A stretch of 57,651 nucleotides of DNA, taken from Paludibacteraceae bacterium (GTDB lineage: Bacteria; Bacteroidota; Bacteroidia; Bacteroidales; Paludibacteraceae). Both the position numbers and the translations under genes were made by a program. The first letter of the stretch is position 1, and the number at the start of each line of letters is the position of its first letter. Under the pieces are notes generated by a model that was given only the letters and a program-made list of their open reading frames with translations, searched no databases and was not told the origin of the DNA. Below are positions 33,397 through 42,625 of the stretch, piece after piece. The DNA lies in the NCBI GenBank assembly GCA_024400125.1, contig JAKSNG010000010.1:1-57651 (forward strand), written 5' to 3'.

Positions 33397-36178
33397 ACTT
33401 TTGACTTTTGACTTTTGACTTTCGACTTTCTACTTTTGACTTTTGACTTTCTACTCCTACCTGCTTCTTTAAGAAACGTCCTGTATAACTATCTTCACAT
33501 TCCATCAACGCTTCTGGGGTGCCTTCAAACACGATGTTACCTCCTGCGTCTCCGCCTTCCAAACCCAAATCTATCACATGGTCGGCTGCCAAAATAATAG
33601 CAGGATTATGCTCAATCACAATGACGGTGTGACCTTTCGTAATCAGCGCATTCAAAGCCACTATCAGCACATCTACATCTGTGTGATGAAGACCTGTGGT
33701 CGGCTCGTCAAACACAAAAATAGTCGGTTCGGCATTTTCTTGCGCCAAGAACGATGCCAACTTAACACGCTGACTTTCACCTCCAGACAACGTGGACGAC
33801 GATTGTCCCAATTGCACATAACCAATACCCACATCTTGTAGCGGCTTGAGCCGTCTCACAATCTTATTGCATTCGGGGTCTTGACTAAAGAACTCAATGG
33901 CTTGATCAACTGTCATCGTTAGTATATCATAAATGGACTTGCCACGATAATGAACATCCAATATGTCTTGTTTGAAGCGTTTGCCATGACAATGCTCGCA
34001 TTCCAATACGAGATCTGCCATAAACTGCATTTCAATAGTAATCGTTCCTTCCCCTTGACAAATCTCACATCGACCGCCTGGTGTGTTGAACGAGAAATGT
34101 GCTGGAGTAAATCCCATCTGTTTGCTCAATTGCTGCTCTGCAAACAGTTTGCGAATCTCGTCGTAAGCCTTGAGATATGTAACTGGATTCGATCTGGATG
34201 AGCGACTTAATGGCTGTTGATCAACAAACTCAATATTATGTACCAAATGCAAACTTCCGCTCAGTTCCCCATAGTCTCCTGTCCGTTCGGCTATTCCGCC
34301 ATAGTATTTCTTCAGAGCAGGGTAGAGCACTTTACTCACTAACGAGGATTTGCCGCTACCGCTCACACCCGTGATGGCTGTCAGCACATTCAGCGGGAAT
34401 CGTACATCAATATGTTTGAGATTATTCTCACACGCCCCATGCACTTCAATATAATTATTCCACGGACGGCGATACGTAGGAATTGTATAACGGAAAGGCT
34501 CGTTTTTAGGCAATCCTTGGTAGCACACTTCGCCACCATTACGTCCTGCTTTTGGACCAATCTCAATAATATAATCAGCTGCACGAATAATGTCTTCATC
34601 GTGTTCAACCACTACAATCGTGTTCCCCAAATCACGCAACTCCCGTAGCACTTTGATTAGTCGTTCTGTATCGCGTGGGTGCAGTCCAATACTTGGTTCA
34701 TCCAACACATACAACGACCCAACTAAACTGCTGCCTAATGACTTCGCGATATTGATACGCTGCCCTTCTCCTCCAGACAATGTGGCACTGGCACGATTAA
34801 GTGTGAGATAACTCAGTCCTACTTCGTCCATAAAACGTAGCCGCGAACGAATCTCAACCAATAACTGCTGTGCAGCCATTTGCTCCCACTCACTCAGTTC
34901 CAATTGGTCAAACCAAGTCTTGAGTTCGCGAATGGATTTTTGGCAAATGTCAGTAATTGACTTCCCATTGATTTGCACATACGATGCTTCTGGTCGCAAC
35001 CGCAAACCATTGCATTCTGGACATACTGTCTTCCCCCGAAAACGAGCCAACATCACTTTGTATTGCAGGCCACTTTGTTTCTTCTCTATCTCTGTGAAGA
35101 AATCGTTGAGTCCTCTAAAGTACTCATTTCCTGTCCACAATAATCGTTTTTGCTCCGTTGTCAGCGCGTAGTAAGGTGTGTGAATAGGAAAACCAAACTT
35201 ATCTGCATTATACACCAATTGATCACGCCACTTACCCATTTTTTCGCCTCGCCAGCATATAATCGCATCTTCGTATATACTGAGCAATTTGTTGGGAATG
35301 ACCAAGTCTGGATCTATTCCCTCACTCAGTCCCGAACCGCTACAATAGGAGCAGGCGCCTACAGGACTATTGAAGTCAAATAAATGTTCCGTTGGCTCAA
35401 TAAACTGAATCCCATCGGCCTCAAATCGCTCTGAGAAAGTGAGTTGATAACCCTCAGCATTAGGCGTCTCACAATGCAATACGCACGTGCCTCGTCCTTC
35501 AAAAAAAGCCGTCTGCACGGAGTCTGCAAATCGATTAGCGGTGGCTTGTTCGCCGTCGCAGATGACACGATCTACCAGCAGATACGTGTGCTCATCAATG
35601 TTTGCTTCCATCGCGGGAGCAATACGCAACACATCTCCCTCTTTCCATAAACGTGAAAATCCTTCATGTTGCCAATATGCCAATTGTTCACTCAAGGTGC
35701 GATTCCCCAAGACAATGGGCGAAAGCAAATATACGCGACTGTTGACAGGTAACGCTTGCATCGCTTGCACAACATCGCTAACAGTATGCCGTTTGACTTC
35801 TTCCTTACTTATAGGCGAGTACGTGTGACCCACGCGCGCGTACAAGAGTTTCAAATAATCATAGATTTCCGTAATCGTCCCTACTGTCGAGCGCGGATTA
35901 CGATTGGTCACTTTCTGCTGAATAGCAATAGTTGGTGGGATATTGTCTATATATTCCACATCGGGCTTTTGCATGCGTCCTAAGAACTGACGGGCGTAGG
36001 AACTGAGACTCTCTACGTACCGTCGCTGTCCTTCGGCATAAAGCGTGTCAAAGGCAAGCGACGATTTGCCGCTGCCACTCACGCCTGTAATCACAACTAA
36101 TTGGTTATGCGGAATCTCTACCGCTATATCCTTCAAGTTGTGCGTTCGCGCACCTCGAATATGGATACTGTCGGTCAA
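33374..36178 (-). CDS. uvrA: Excinuclease ABC subunit A
   Basis: The 934-residue protein is a full UvrA: Walker A GVSGSGKSS at 33-41 and again in the second half, two zinc modules (CSYCSGSG and CPECNG; CEICQGEGT and CEHCHG) and two LSGGE signature motifs. It finds bulky DNA lesions for nucleotide excision repair. After the normal end (TGRFLKKQ) about 25 residues rich in K, S and E are encoded by the 7-bp array at 33397-33455, so this tail is repeat-derived. Confidence 0.97.
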   Translation of the reverse strand: MTDSIHIRGARTHNLKDIAVEIPHNQLVVITGVSGSGKSSLAFDTLYAEGQRRYVESLSSYARQFLGRMQKPDVEYIDNIPPTIAIQQKVTNRNPRSTVGTITEIYDYLKLLYARVGHTYSPISKEEVKRHTVSDVVQAMQALPVNSRVYLLSPIVLGNRTLSEQLAYWQHEGFSRLWKEGDVLRIAPAMEANIDEHTYLLVDRVICDGEQATANRFADSVQTAFFEGRGTCVLHCETPNAEGYQLTFSERFEADGIQFIEPTEHLFDFNSPVGACSYCSGSGLSEGIDPDLVIPNKLLSIYEDAIICWRGEKMGKWRDQLVYNADKFGFPIHTPYYALTTEQKRLLWTGNEYFRGLNDFFTEIEKKQSGLQYKVMLARFRGKTVCPECNGLRLRPEASYVQINGKSITDICQKSIRELKTWFDQLELSEWEQMAAQQLLVEIRSRLRFMDEVGLSYLTLNRASATLSGGEGQRINIAKSLGSSLVGSLYVLDEPSIGLHPRDTERLIKVLRELRDLGNTIVVVEHDEDIIRAADYIIEIGPKAGRNGGEVCYQGLPKNEPFRYTIPTYRRPWNNYIEVHGACENNLKHIDVRFPLNVLTAITGVSGSGKSSLVSKVLYPALKKYYGGIAERTGDYGELSGSLHLVHNIEFVDQQPLSRSSRSNPVTYLKAYDEIRKLFAEQQLSKQMGFTPAHFSFNTPGGRCEICQGEGTITIEMQFMADLVLECEHCHGKRFKQDILDVHYRGKSIYDILTMTVDQAIEFFSQDPECNKIVRRLKPLQDVGIGYVQLGQSSSTLSGGESQRVKLASFLAQENAEPTIFVFDEPTTGLHHTDVDVLIVALNALITKGHTVIVIEHNPAIILAADHVIDLGLEGGDAGGNIVFEGTPEALMECEDSYTGRFLKKQVGVESQKSKVESRKSKVKSQKYDIGRTY
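33397..33455 (-). repeat. 7-bp tandem repeat at the uvrA/ABC-F junction
   Basis: Eight and a half 7-bp units (ACTTTTG and ACTTTCT variants on the plus strand) form the 3' end of uvrA and at the same time the leader of the ABC-F gene, touching its ATG at 33396. Confidence 0.9.
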
Positions 36179-37113
36179 AGTGCTTTATATTCTTCGATTA
36201 GTCGATCAACTAATTGACGGGTCTCTGGATTACTCAAGTCGCGCAGTTCTTGAGGCAACATAGGTATACGAACGGGTGTACCAATCAAAATCTGCGAAGG
36301 GTGCTCAATATGGTCTCTGTTAGCCTCAAAAATAAACACCCACATATCACGCTCATTGTAGTACTTACGTGCCAACCACGCCAAACGACTGCCGCGTGGC
36401 AAACGTTCGGTCGCAATGAACTGCTTGTATTGATATGGATAAGGAAGTGACGAAGTAACAACTTCTTCTTCAACCACCTCATTTTCTATTTCCATGATGT
36501 CTGTTTGAGCCATGGACGCTTCTTCAATCACTTCACTTTGTGTGATACGTCCATACCAGTTCATCAATTGCCTGCCGTAGAATAACCATGTCAAAGAAAG
36601 CAGAATGACAATGAACAGTATAATCAGTCCTGCAATCAGCCAAGGACGACGACGCTTTTCCTCTTTTTCGACTTTCTCCTTTTGACTTTCGACTTTCTCC
36701 TTTTGACTTTCGACTTTCTCCTCTTTTGGACTTTGTCCCAAGTCTGCCAAGATATCTACAATCTCTGTTGCTTGCTCGTTCAGTTTTTCCAAAGGACTGT
36801 TACTTGCAACTACCGGAGTGGTTGTTGCCGTTGCTACCAATTCTTTGACTGCCGATTCGGATGTGAAAGTCAACTTATTGTAACTCGGAATAGTGAAGGT
36901 TTCGCCTGTAGCCACGTTAATACTCTTACGTGCCGCTACATCTTGCACCTTGAATGTTCCCAAGTTAGTAATCTTAAACTGTTTGTCGGTTTGAAGGGCT
37001 TGCTCCATAGCTGCCGAGTAGGCTTGCATGAATCGATTGATTTCCTCTTCTTTCGCACCTAATTGTTTGGCTACCGCTTTGCGCAGTTCTGCCCAAGTTA
37101 TTTTTGCTTCCAT
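36175..37113 (-). CDS. HU-like DNA-binding protein with transmembrane segment and LysM domain
   Basis: Residues about 1-95 are an HU/IHF fold (ITWAELRKAVAKQLG, then FKITNLGTFKVQDVAARKSI). Residues 131-150 are a repeat-encoded VESQKEK linker. Residues 158-181 are one transmembrane helix preceded by KRRR. Residues about 231-287 look like LysM (GSRLAWLARKYYNERDMWVF, then LIGTPVRIP). By the positive-inside rule HU is in the cytoplasm and LysM in the periplasm, where it could bind peptidoglycan. The gene overlaps uvrA by 4 bp and is next to a normal HU gene. Confidence 0.85.
   Translation of the reverse strand: MEAKITWAELRKAVAKQLGAKEEEINRFMQAYSAAMEQALQTDKQFKITNLGTFKVQDVAARKSINVATGETFTIPSYNKLTFTSESAVKELVATATTTPVVASNSPLEKLNEQATEIVDILADLGQSPKEEKVESQKEKVESQKEKVEKEEKRRRPWLIAGLIILFIVILLSLTWLFYGRQLMNWYGRITQSEVIEEASMAQTDIMEIENEVVEEEVVTSSLPYPYQYKQFIATERLPRGSRLAWLARKYYNERDMWVFIFEANRDHIEHPSQILIGTPVRIPMLPQELRDLSNPETRQLVDRLIEEYKAL
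36664..36719 (-). repeat. 7-bp tandem repeat inside the HU-LysM gene
   Basis: Eight 7-bp units (TTTTTCG, then ACTTTCT, CCTTTTG, ACTTTCG in turn on the plus strand). Three units make 21 bp, which encodes the repeating heptad VESQKEK between the HU domain and the membrane helix. Confidence 0.88.
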
Positions 37114-37118
37114 AGTCG

Positions 37119-37394
37119 TTATGCGTTTATAAGGTTTTTAGATGCAGCCGAAGGCCTGAATGTCACTTGTTTGCGGGCAGGTACTTTATTACGTTCGCCT
37201 GTCTTGGGGTGAACAATAACACGAGCCGCTTTCGTTTTGACTTCCAGCCAGCCTAAATTAGACACTTGCACAGTCTTACCCTGCAGTAAGTTCTCCATCA
37301 TGATGGAGGTTGTCGCCGTTAGAATCTCTTCTGCACGACGTTTCGTCATTCCTGATTGTTCAGCAATGCTGGTAATTAGATCTTTCGTTAACAT
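37119..37394 (-). CDS. HU-family DNA-binding protein
   Basis: The 91-residue protein is a typical HU/IHF: MLTKDLITSIAEQSGMTKRRAEEIL helices, then a VSNLGWLEVKTKAARV arm and GERNKVPARKQVTFRPSAASKNL. It bends and compacts DNA. It starts 7 bp inside the end of rimO and is followed after 5 bp by the HU-LysM gene. Confidence 0.93.
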   Translation of the reverse strand: MLTKDLITSIAEQSGMTKRRAEEILTATTSIMMENLLQGKTVQVSNLGWLEVKTKAARVIVHPKTGERNKVPARKQVTFRPSAASKNLINA

Positions 37395-38839
37395 AACTCT
37401 CCATAGAGGTCAAATTCCTCTGCTTTAATTATTTTAATATTATAAAATTCTCCTATCTCAACCTTTGGAACTTTTTCAACTTTTCCCTTCTCTATCAGCA
37501 CCTCACAATCCACCTCCGGCGAATCAAACTCTGTTCTGCCCACGTAGTAGTCTTCCTCCTCCCGATCAAAAATCACTCGCATTGTCTGCCCAACTTTCTC
37601 TTGCATCAACTCCGCAGAAATCTGTTGTTGAATGGCCATCAACTCATCCACACGGGCTTGCTTGACTTCGCTCGGCACATCGTCTTGATAGTGCAAATTG
37701 GCGTACGTCCCATCTTCATCCGAATAAGCAAATGCTCCCATTCGGTCAAAACGCATCTTACGTACCCACGCCTTCAACTCCTCAAAGTCTTCGTCTGTCT
37801 CTCCAGGGTGACCAACTAACAATGTGGTGCGAATACAAATACCAGGCACTTCGCGGCGGATACGGTTAATCACCTCCTCCTGTTCCGCACAAGTGATATG
37901 ACGTCGCATCAGTCCCAATACATGGTCGCTGCTATGCTGCAAAGCGATGTCAAGGTATTTGCACACATTCGTATGCTTAGCCATCACAGGCAACAACTCC
38001 CACGGGAAGTCGGTCGGGTAGGCATAGTGCAATCGTATCCATTCCACGCCCTCTATCTCTGCCATCTTATCCACTAATTCGGGTAGCAGATGTCGCTTCT
38101 CAATATCCAATCCATAACTGGACAAGTCTTGTGCAATCACGTTCACTTCTTTCACTCCCTGACTAACCAGCCATCGCACTTCGTCCAATATATCTTCCAT
38201 CGGCCGCGAGGTGTGTCTTCCTGTAATCAACGGAATAGCACAATACGAACACATTCGGTTGCAACCTTCGGAAATCTTGAGGTAGGCATAGTGCGTCGGT
38301 GTGGTCAATTTTCGCGCTATATTTATCGGACTTTCCCCGACGGTCACCCGACGGTCACCCGACAGTCGCCCGACAGTCACCCGACAGTCGCTCGACAGTC
38401 GCTCGACAGTCGTTCGAGGGTCGTTGCTACCTTTGTGAACCTCTTGAGCACATCTCATAGTCAGGTCGGTAACCAACTGATTAAAGTCAAACTTCCCATA
38501 CCAACCATCCACCTCAGGAATCTCTTTTGCCAGTTCTTCTCGATACCGTTGACTCAAGCACCCCATCACATATAATTTCTCCAACATTCCCTCTTCCTTG
38601 TCACTTTTCTTCGCAGCAGTCTGTTTACGTGCAGCCATCCGTAAAATACATGCGATACTCTCTTCCTTTGCATCCCCAATAAATCCGCAGGTATTGATAA
38701 CAGCAATAGGCGACGACGGTTGTTCTGGGTCATGATGACACACAAACCCCGCGTCAGACAGCATCCCCATCACTCGCTCTGTATCGACCAAGTTCTTGGA
38801 GCAACCTAATGTGATGATATCAATATCCCTACTTTTCAC
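37388..38839 (-). CDS. rimO: Ribosomal protein S12 methylthiotransferase
   Basis: The 483-residue protein has the UPF0004 domain (TLGCSKNLVDTERVMG), the radical-SAM CxxxCxxC (CNRMCSYC, about residues 193-200) and a C-terminal TRAM domain. RimO adds a methylthio group to an Asp of ribosomal protein S12. It is about 45 residues longer than usual because of an insertion between the first two domains (about 139-168). The insertion is encoded by eight 11-bp repeats and repeats every 11 residues (VTVGRLSGDRR). Loss or gain of one repeat would shift the frame. Confidence 0.94.
   Translation of the reverse strand: MKSRDIDIITLGCSKNLVDTERVMGMLSDAGFVCHHDPEQPSSPIAVINTCGFIGDAKEESIACILRMAARKQTAAKKSDKEEGMLEKLYVMGCLSQRYREELAKEIPEVDGWYGKFDFNQLVTDLTMRCAQEVHKGSNDPRTTVERLSSDCRVTVGRLSGDRRVTVGESPINIARKLTTPTHYAYLKISEGCNRMCSYCAIPLITGRHTSRPMEDILDEVRWLVSQGVKEVNVIAQDLSSYGLDIEKRHLLPELVDKMAEIEGVEWIRLHYAYPTDFPWELLPVMAKHTNVCKYLDIALQHSSDHVLGLMRRHITCAEQEEVINRIRREVPGICIRTTLLVGHPGETDEDFEELKAWVRKMRFDRMGAFAYSDEDGTYANLHYQDDVPSEVKQARVDELMAIQQQISAELMQEKVGQTMRVIFDREEEDYYVGRTEFDSPEVDCEVLIEKGKVEKVPKVEIGEFYNIKIIKAEEFDLYGELC
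38337..38424 (-). repeat. 11-bp tandem repeat inside rimO, eight units
   Basis: Units of the form CCGACAGTCNC start at 38337 and repeat every 11 bp to 38424. Each contains the small palindrome CGAC-N-GTCG. Variation increases towards the higher coordinates. Confidence 0.92.
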
Positions 38840-41023
38840 TTAATTCCCAAATTCACTATGGAACTTGATACGCACTAATCGTACATGCAACTCCTCAAAA
38901 TCATCCTCTCCCAACGTCTCCATCGCCAACTTGATATTGTCGTTGTCGGTATTCTTGAAGTACTCAATAATCTCGTCTTTCTCGTCAGGATCAACAACCT
39001 CGTCAATGAAATAGTTGATATTCAGTTTCGTGCCGCTATACACGATAGCTTCAATCTCTTCCAACATCTCTTCCATCGACATACCCTTGCTTTCTGCTAA
39101 GTCGTCCAAAGCCACGCGTCTGTCAATCGCTTGAATGATACTAATCTTGCGACCAGACTCTTTCGCCACAGTACGTACACGCAAGTCTTCTGGACGAATA
39201 ATCTCGTTCTCCTCTACATATTCCTTAATCACGCGCAAGAACTCATCTCCATATCGTTTGGCTTTTCCTGCACCCACACCTGGAATGTTTTGCAATTCTT
39301 CCACTGTGATAGGATAGGTCGTCGCCATAGCTTCCAAACTCGGATCTTGGAAAATTACAAACGGAGGTACATCCAACTGTTTACTCAGTTTCTTGCGAAT
39401 ATCTTTCAGAATAGCAAACAGCACATCGTCGGCTGCTGCACATCCTCCTGCCATCTCTTGTTCTTCTTCTTCTTCCTCATCTTCAACCACGATGGGCACT
39501 TCAAACTTAGTTGGACGTTTAGCAAACTTACGCCCGTCGGACGTAATCTTCAGGTCTCCGTACGACTCAATGTCTTTGCTCAGATAACCACTCAACATCG
39601 CTTGGCGAATAATCGCGTGCAGAGTGGACTCTTCTTCATCCTCTGCGGCACCGAAGTTCTCCAACTCATCGTGGTGATAACTCATCACAGCAGCAGTCTC
39701 GTTACCCTTCAGAATATCTACGATATGTTCGGCTTTGAACTTCTCGCTCAGTTCGTCAATCGTCTCAATGATAATACTGAGCAACTCCGAAGCATCAATA
39801 GTCTTATAGTTCTTGCGGCAGTTGTCGCACATGCCGCATTTCTCTTGATTATATTCCTCACCAAAATAGTGTAACAACAGTTTCCTACGACAAATAGTGG
39901 ACTCTGCATAACTCTGTGTCTCAAATAGCAACTGATTACCAATCTCAACCTCTGCAACAGGTTTGCCCTGTTGGAATCGACGTAGACGCTCAAGGTCTTT
40001 CGGCGAATAGAAAGCCAAACAATGTCCCTCGCCTCCGTCACGACCTGCACGACCTGTCTCTTGATAATAACCTTCCAACGATTTAGGAATGTCATAATGC
40101 ACCACAAACCGCACATCAGGTTTGTCAATTCCCATACCAAAAGCAATCGTCGCTACTATCACTTGACACTGTTCCATCAAGAACGCATCTTGATTAGCTG
40201 TTCGTGTCGCAGCATCCATACCAGCATGATAAGGAAGAGCATTGATGTTATTCACGCACAACGTCTGTGCCAAGTCTTCCACTTCCTTGCGCGCGAGACA
40301 ATATACAATACCGCTCTTGCCTTCCATCGAACGAATGAACTTCACCAATTCACGGTCCACATCATCCGTTTTTGGACGAACTTCATAGTAAAGGTTCGGA
40401 CGATTAAAACTGGACTTAAACACCACAGCGTTCAACATGTCCAAGTTCTTCTGTATATCGTGCTGCACTTTAGGTGTCGCAGTTGCCGTCAAAGCAATAA
40501 TAGGCGCCTTACCAATCTTAAGCACCATCGATCGAATCTGACGGTACTCTGGACGGAAATCATGTCCCCATTCAGATATACAGTGGGCTTCATCTACGGC
40601 GTAAAACGAAACTTTTACACCTTGCAACAAGTCAATGTTCTCTTCTTTCTGTAAGGCCTCTGGTGCCAAATATAGTAGTTTGGTCTTGCCTGCTAAAACA
40701 TCTTCTTTGGCTGCGGCTATCTCCGGACGAGAGAGGGAGGAGTTGATAAAATGTGCCACACTATCTTCCGTCGAGAAATTGCGCATGGCATCTACCTGAT
40801 TCTTCATCAGCGCAATCAATGGCGAAATGACAATAGCTACACCATCCATCAATAATGACGGCAATTGGTAACACAAACTTTTTCCTCCACCAGTAGGCAT
40901 CAGCACAAATGTATCTTTCCCGTCCATCACATTGTTGATGATGGCTTCTTGATTTCCTTTGAAGGAATCAAACCCAAAATTGTGCTGTAAAGCAGCGATT
41001 AGTTCTTCGTGTCGATTCATCAC
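38840..41023 (-). CDS. recQ: ATP-dependent DNA helicase RecQ
   Basis: The 727-residue protein has the RecQ motifs: MPTGGGKSLCYQLP, DEAHCISEWGHDFRPEYR, and a zinc-binding set (CRRKLLLHYFGEE, KCGMCDNC). It also has a winged-helix region with an acidic insertion (EDEEEEEEQ) and an HRDC domain (about 528-605, with IPGVGAGKAKRYG). A further C-terminal region extends past the E. coli length. It unwinds DNA in repair and restart. It heads the long minus-strand run. Confidence 0.96.
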   Translation of the reverse strand: MMNRHEELIAALQHNFGFDSFKGNQEAIINNVMDGKDTFVLMPTGGGKSLCYQLPSLLMDGVAIVISPLIALMKNQVDAMRNFSTEDSVAHFINSSLSRPEIAAAKEDVLAGKTKLLYLAPEALQKEENIDLLQGVKVSFYAVDEAHCISEWGHDFRPEYRQIRSMVLKIGKAPIIALTATATPKVQHDIQKNLDMLNAVVFKSSFNRPNLYYEVRPKTDDVDRELVKFIRSMEGKSGIVYCLARKEVEDLAQTLCVNNINALPYHAGMDAATRTANQDAFLMEQCQVIVATIAFGMGIDKPDVRFVVHYDIPKSLEGYYQETGRAGRDGGEGHCLAFYSPKDLERLRRFQQGKPVAEVEIGNQLLFETQSYAESTICRRKLLLHYFGEEYNQEKCGMCDNCRKNYKTIDASELLSIIIETIDELSEKFKAEHIVDILKGNETAAVMSYHHDELENFGAAEDEEESTLHAIIRQAMLSGYLSKDIESYGDLKITSDGRKFAKRPTKFEVPIVVEDEEEEEEQEMAGGCAAADDVLFAILKDIRKKLSKQLDVPPFVIFQDPSLEAMATTYPITVEELQNIPGVGAGKAKRYGDEFLRVIKEYVEENEIIRPEDLRVRTVAKESGRKISIIQAIDRRVALDDLAESKGMSMEEMLEEIEAIVYSGTKLNINYFIDEVVDPDEKDEIIEYFKNTDNDNIKLAMETLGEDDFEELHVRLVRIKFHSEFGN

Positions 41024-41073
41024 TTAATACGAAATTTTCAATTTTTTGGCTTTAAAAATTCTCAATTTTAGTG

Positions 41074-41104
41074 CAAAGGTAGTGTTTTTTTTTGAAACTA
41101 CAAA
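41074..41104 (-). promoter_or_regulatory. Promoter of the recQ run
   Basis: TTTG (41101-41104), a 19-bp spacer and TACCTTTG (41074-41081). It is the only clear promoter I see for the packed genes down to 23959. Confidence 0.75.
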
Positions 41105-41130
41105 TTTTTTTGAAAAAAAAGTGCAAAAAA

Positions 41131-41162
41131 TTTGCAAGATTGAAAAAAAAATAGTAATTTTG
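41131..41162 (+). promoter_or_regulatory. Promoter of the sugar transporter operon
   Basis: TTTG (41131-41134), a 20-bp spacer and TAATTTTG (41155-41162). Confidence 0.8.
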
Positions 41163-41185
41163 CCGCCGCTTAGGTTAAGTTTAAT

Positions 41186-42532
41186 ATGATGAACAAACGT
41201 GATTTGTCGTTTAGACAATTATTTAATCTTAGTTTCGGCTTCTTTGGCGTGCAGATTGCATACGCCCTTCAGTCGGCTAATATCTCCCGTATTTTTGCTA
41301 CATTGGGTGCTGATCCTCATCAGCTTAGTTTCTTCTGGATTCTTCCTCCTTTGATGGGAATGATTGTGCAGCCCATAGTGGGTATTTTGTCGGACAAGAC
41401 TTGGATGGGCAAGTTCTTCGGACGTCGTAAATTCTACTTGCTTATTGGTGCCGTCATCGCAGTTGCTGTTATGGCTCTTCTGCCTAATGCTGGAGACTTC
41501 TCTTTTGAGCAACGCGTCTATTTGGGACTTAATACTGCCATGTGGTTTGGGCTTTTCTCCCTCATGTTCTTAGACACGTCTATCAATATCGCTATGCAGC
41601 CATTCAAAATGATGGTCGGCGACATGGTTAATGAGAAACAGAAAGGAACAGCATACGCCATTCAGTCTGCACTTTGTAATGCAGGCTCGTTAGTGGGCTA
41701 CTTGTTCCCAATCTTCTTTACATGGATTGGTATTGCTAATACTGCTCCTGATGGTGTTATTCCTGCTTCGGTTAAGTGGAGTTTCTATGTCGGCGCCGCC
41801 ATCTTGATTTTATGTGCTTTATATACTTTCTTTGTGGTTGAAGAAATGAATCCACAGGAGTATGCAGAGTTCCACGGTTTGAATAAGAAAGAGGAGGCTT
41901 CTGCTGATGACGAAGATAATGTGAGTACGGCACATATCGTTCGTGCGTTTGCTACTATCGGTTTGGTTCAGTTCTTCTGCTGGGCAGCCTTCATGTACAT
42001 GTGGACGTATTCCAATGGTGCGATTGCTACCCAATGTTTTGGCTGGGATGGTGTTACCACCTCTGCCGCTGCTTTCCAAGATGCTGGAAACTGGGTAGGA
42101 GTGGTCTTTGCTATTCAATCCGTAGGTTCACTCTTGTGGGCTATGGCTCTGCCGTTTATCGAACATCGTTTTGGTAACCGTGGTGCTTACGCAATCTCTT
42201 TGTTAGTAGGCGCAGTTGGTTTTGCCTCAATCATATTGGTTTCTAATCAATATGTGCTCTTTGTTAGTTATCTCTTGATTGGCGCTGCTTGGGCTGCTAT
42301 GTTAGCACTTCCATTCACGCTCTTTACCAACGCCATCTCTGGTAGCAAACACATGGGAACACTATTAGGATTCTTTAACTGCACCATTTGTATTCCGCAG
42401 ATTGTGGCAGCTGTACTCGGAGGTGTTCTCCTTACTAATATATGCGCGGGCGCGCAAGCAGGGATGTTAGTTGTGGCTGGCGTCCTCTTAGTCCTCGGCG
42501 CATTAAGTGTGATACTAATAAAGGAAAAATAA
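41186..42532 (+). CDS. MFS sugar transporter, SLC45/GPH-like
   Basis: The 448-residue protein has about twelve membrane segments and the signature start of the SLC45-like sugar transporters (LSFGFFGVQIAYALQSANISRIF). It also has GILSDKTW and GKFFGRRKFY loops. Relatives import sucrose, maltose or other glucosides with protons. It is followed by SusC/SusD genes, so it probably imports the sugar those proteins bring into the periplasm. Confidence 0.88.
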   Translation: MMNKRDLSFRQLFNLSFGFFGVQIAYALQSANISRIFATLGADPHQLSFFWILPPLMGMIVQPIVGILSDKTWMGKFFGRRKFYLLIGAVIAVAVMALLPNAGDFSFEQRVYLGLNTAMWFGLFSLMFLDTSINIAMQPFKMMVGDMVNEKQKGTAYAIQSALCNAGSLVGYLFPIFFTWIGIANTAPDGVIPASVKWSFYVGAAILILCALYTFFVVEEMNPQEYAEFHGLNKKEEASADDEDNVSTAHIVRAFATIGLVQFFCWAAFMYMWTYSNGAIATQCFGWDGVTTSAAAFQDAGNWVGVVFAIQSVGSLLWAMALPFIEHRFGNRGAYAISLLVGAVGFASIILVSNQYVLFVSYLLIGAAWAAMLALPFTLFTNAISGSKHMGTLLGFFNCTICIPQIVAAVLGGVLLTNICAGAQAGMLVVAGVLLVLGALSVILIKEK

Positions 42533-42547
42533 CCATAAATCAATTAT

Positions 42548-42587
42548 CTAGTCCTCTAGTTATCTAGTCTTCTAGTTTTCTAGAAAG
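42548..42587. repeat. 8-bp tandem repeat, five units
   Basis: The units CTAGTCCT, CTAGTTAT, CTAGTCTT, CTAGTTTT and CTAGAAAG lie between the transporter and SusC genes. Confidence 0.85.
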
Positions 42588-42625
42588 AAAAAATCACAAA
42601 TCACAAATAATAATTAACATTAACT

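Noticed and set aside
26541..41023. Long plus-strand frames opposite the recQ-flippase run
   Set aside because: Each lies fully within a well-identified minus-strand gene and shows low-complexity, Cys/Ser/His-rich translation.
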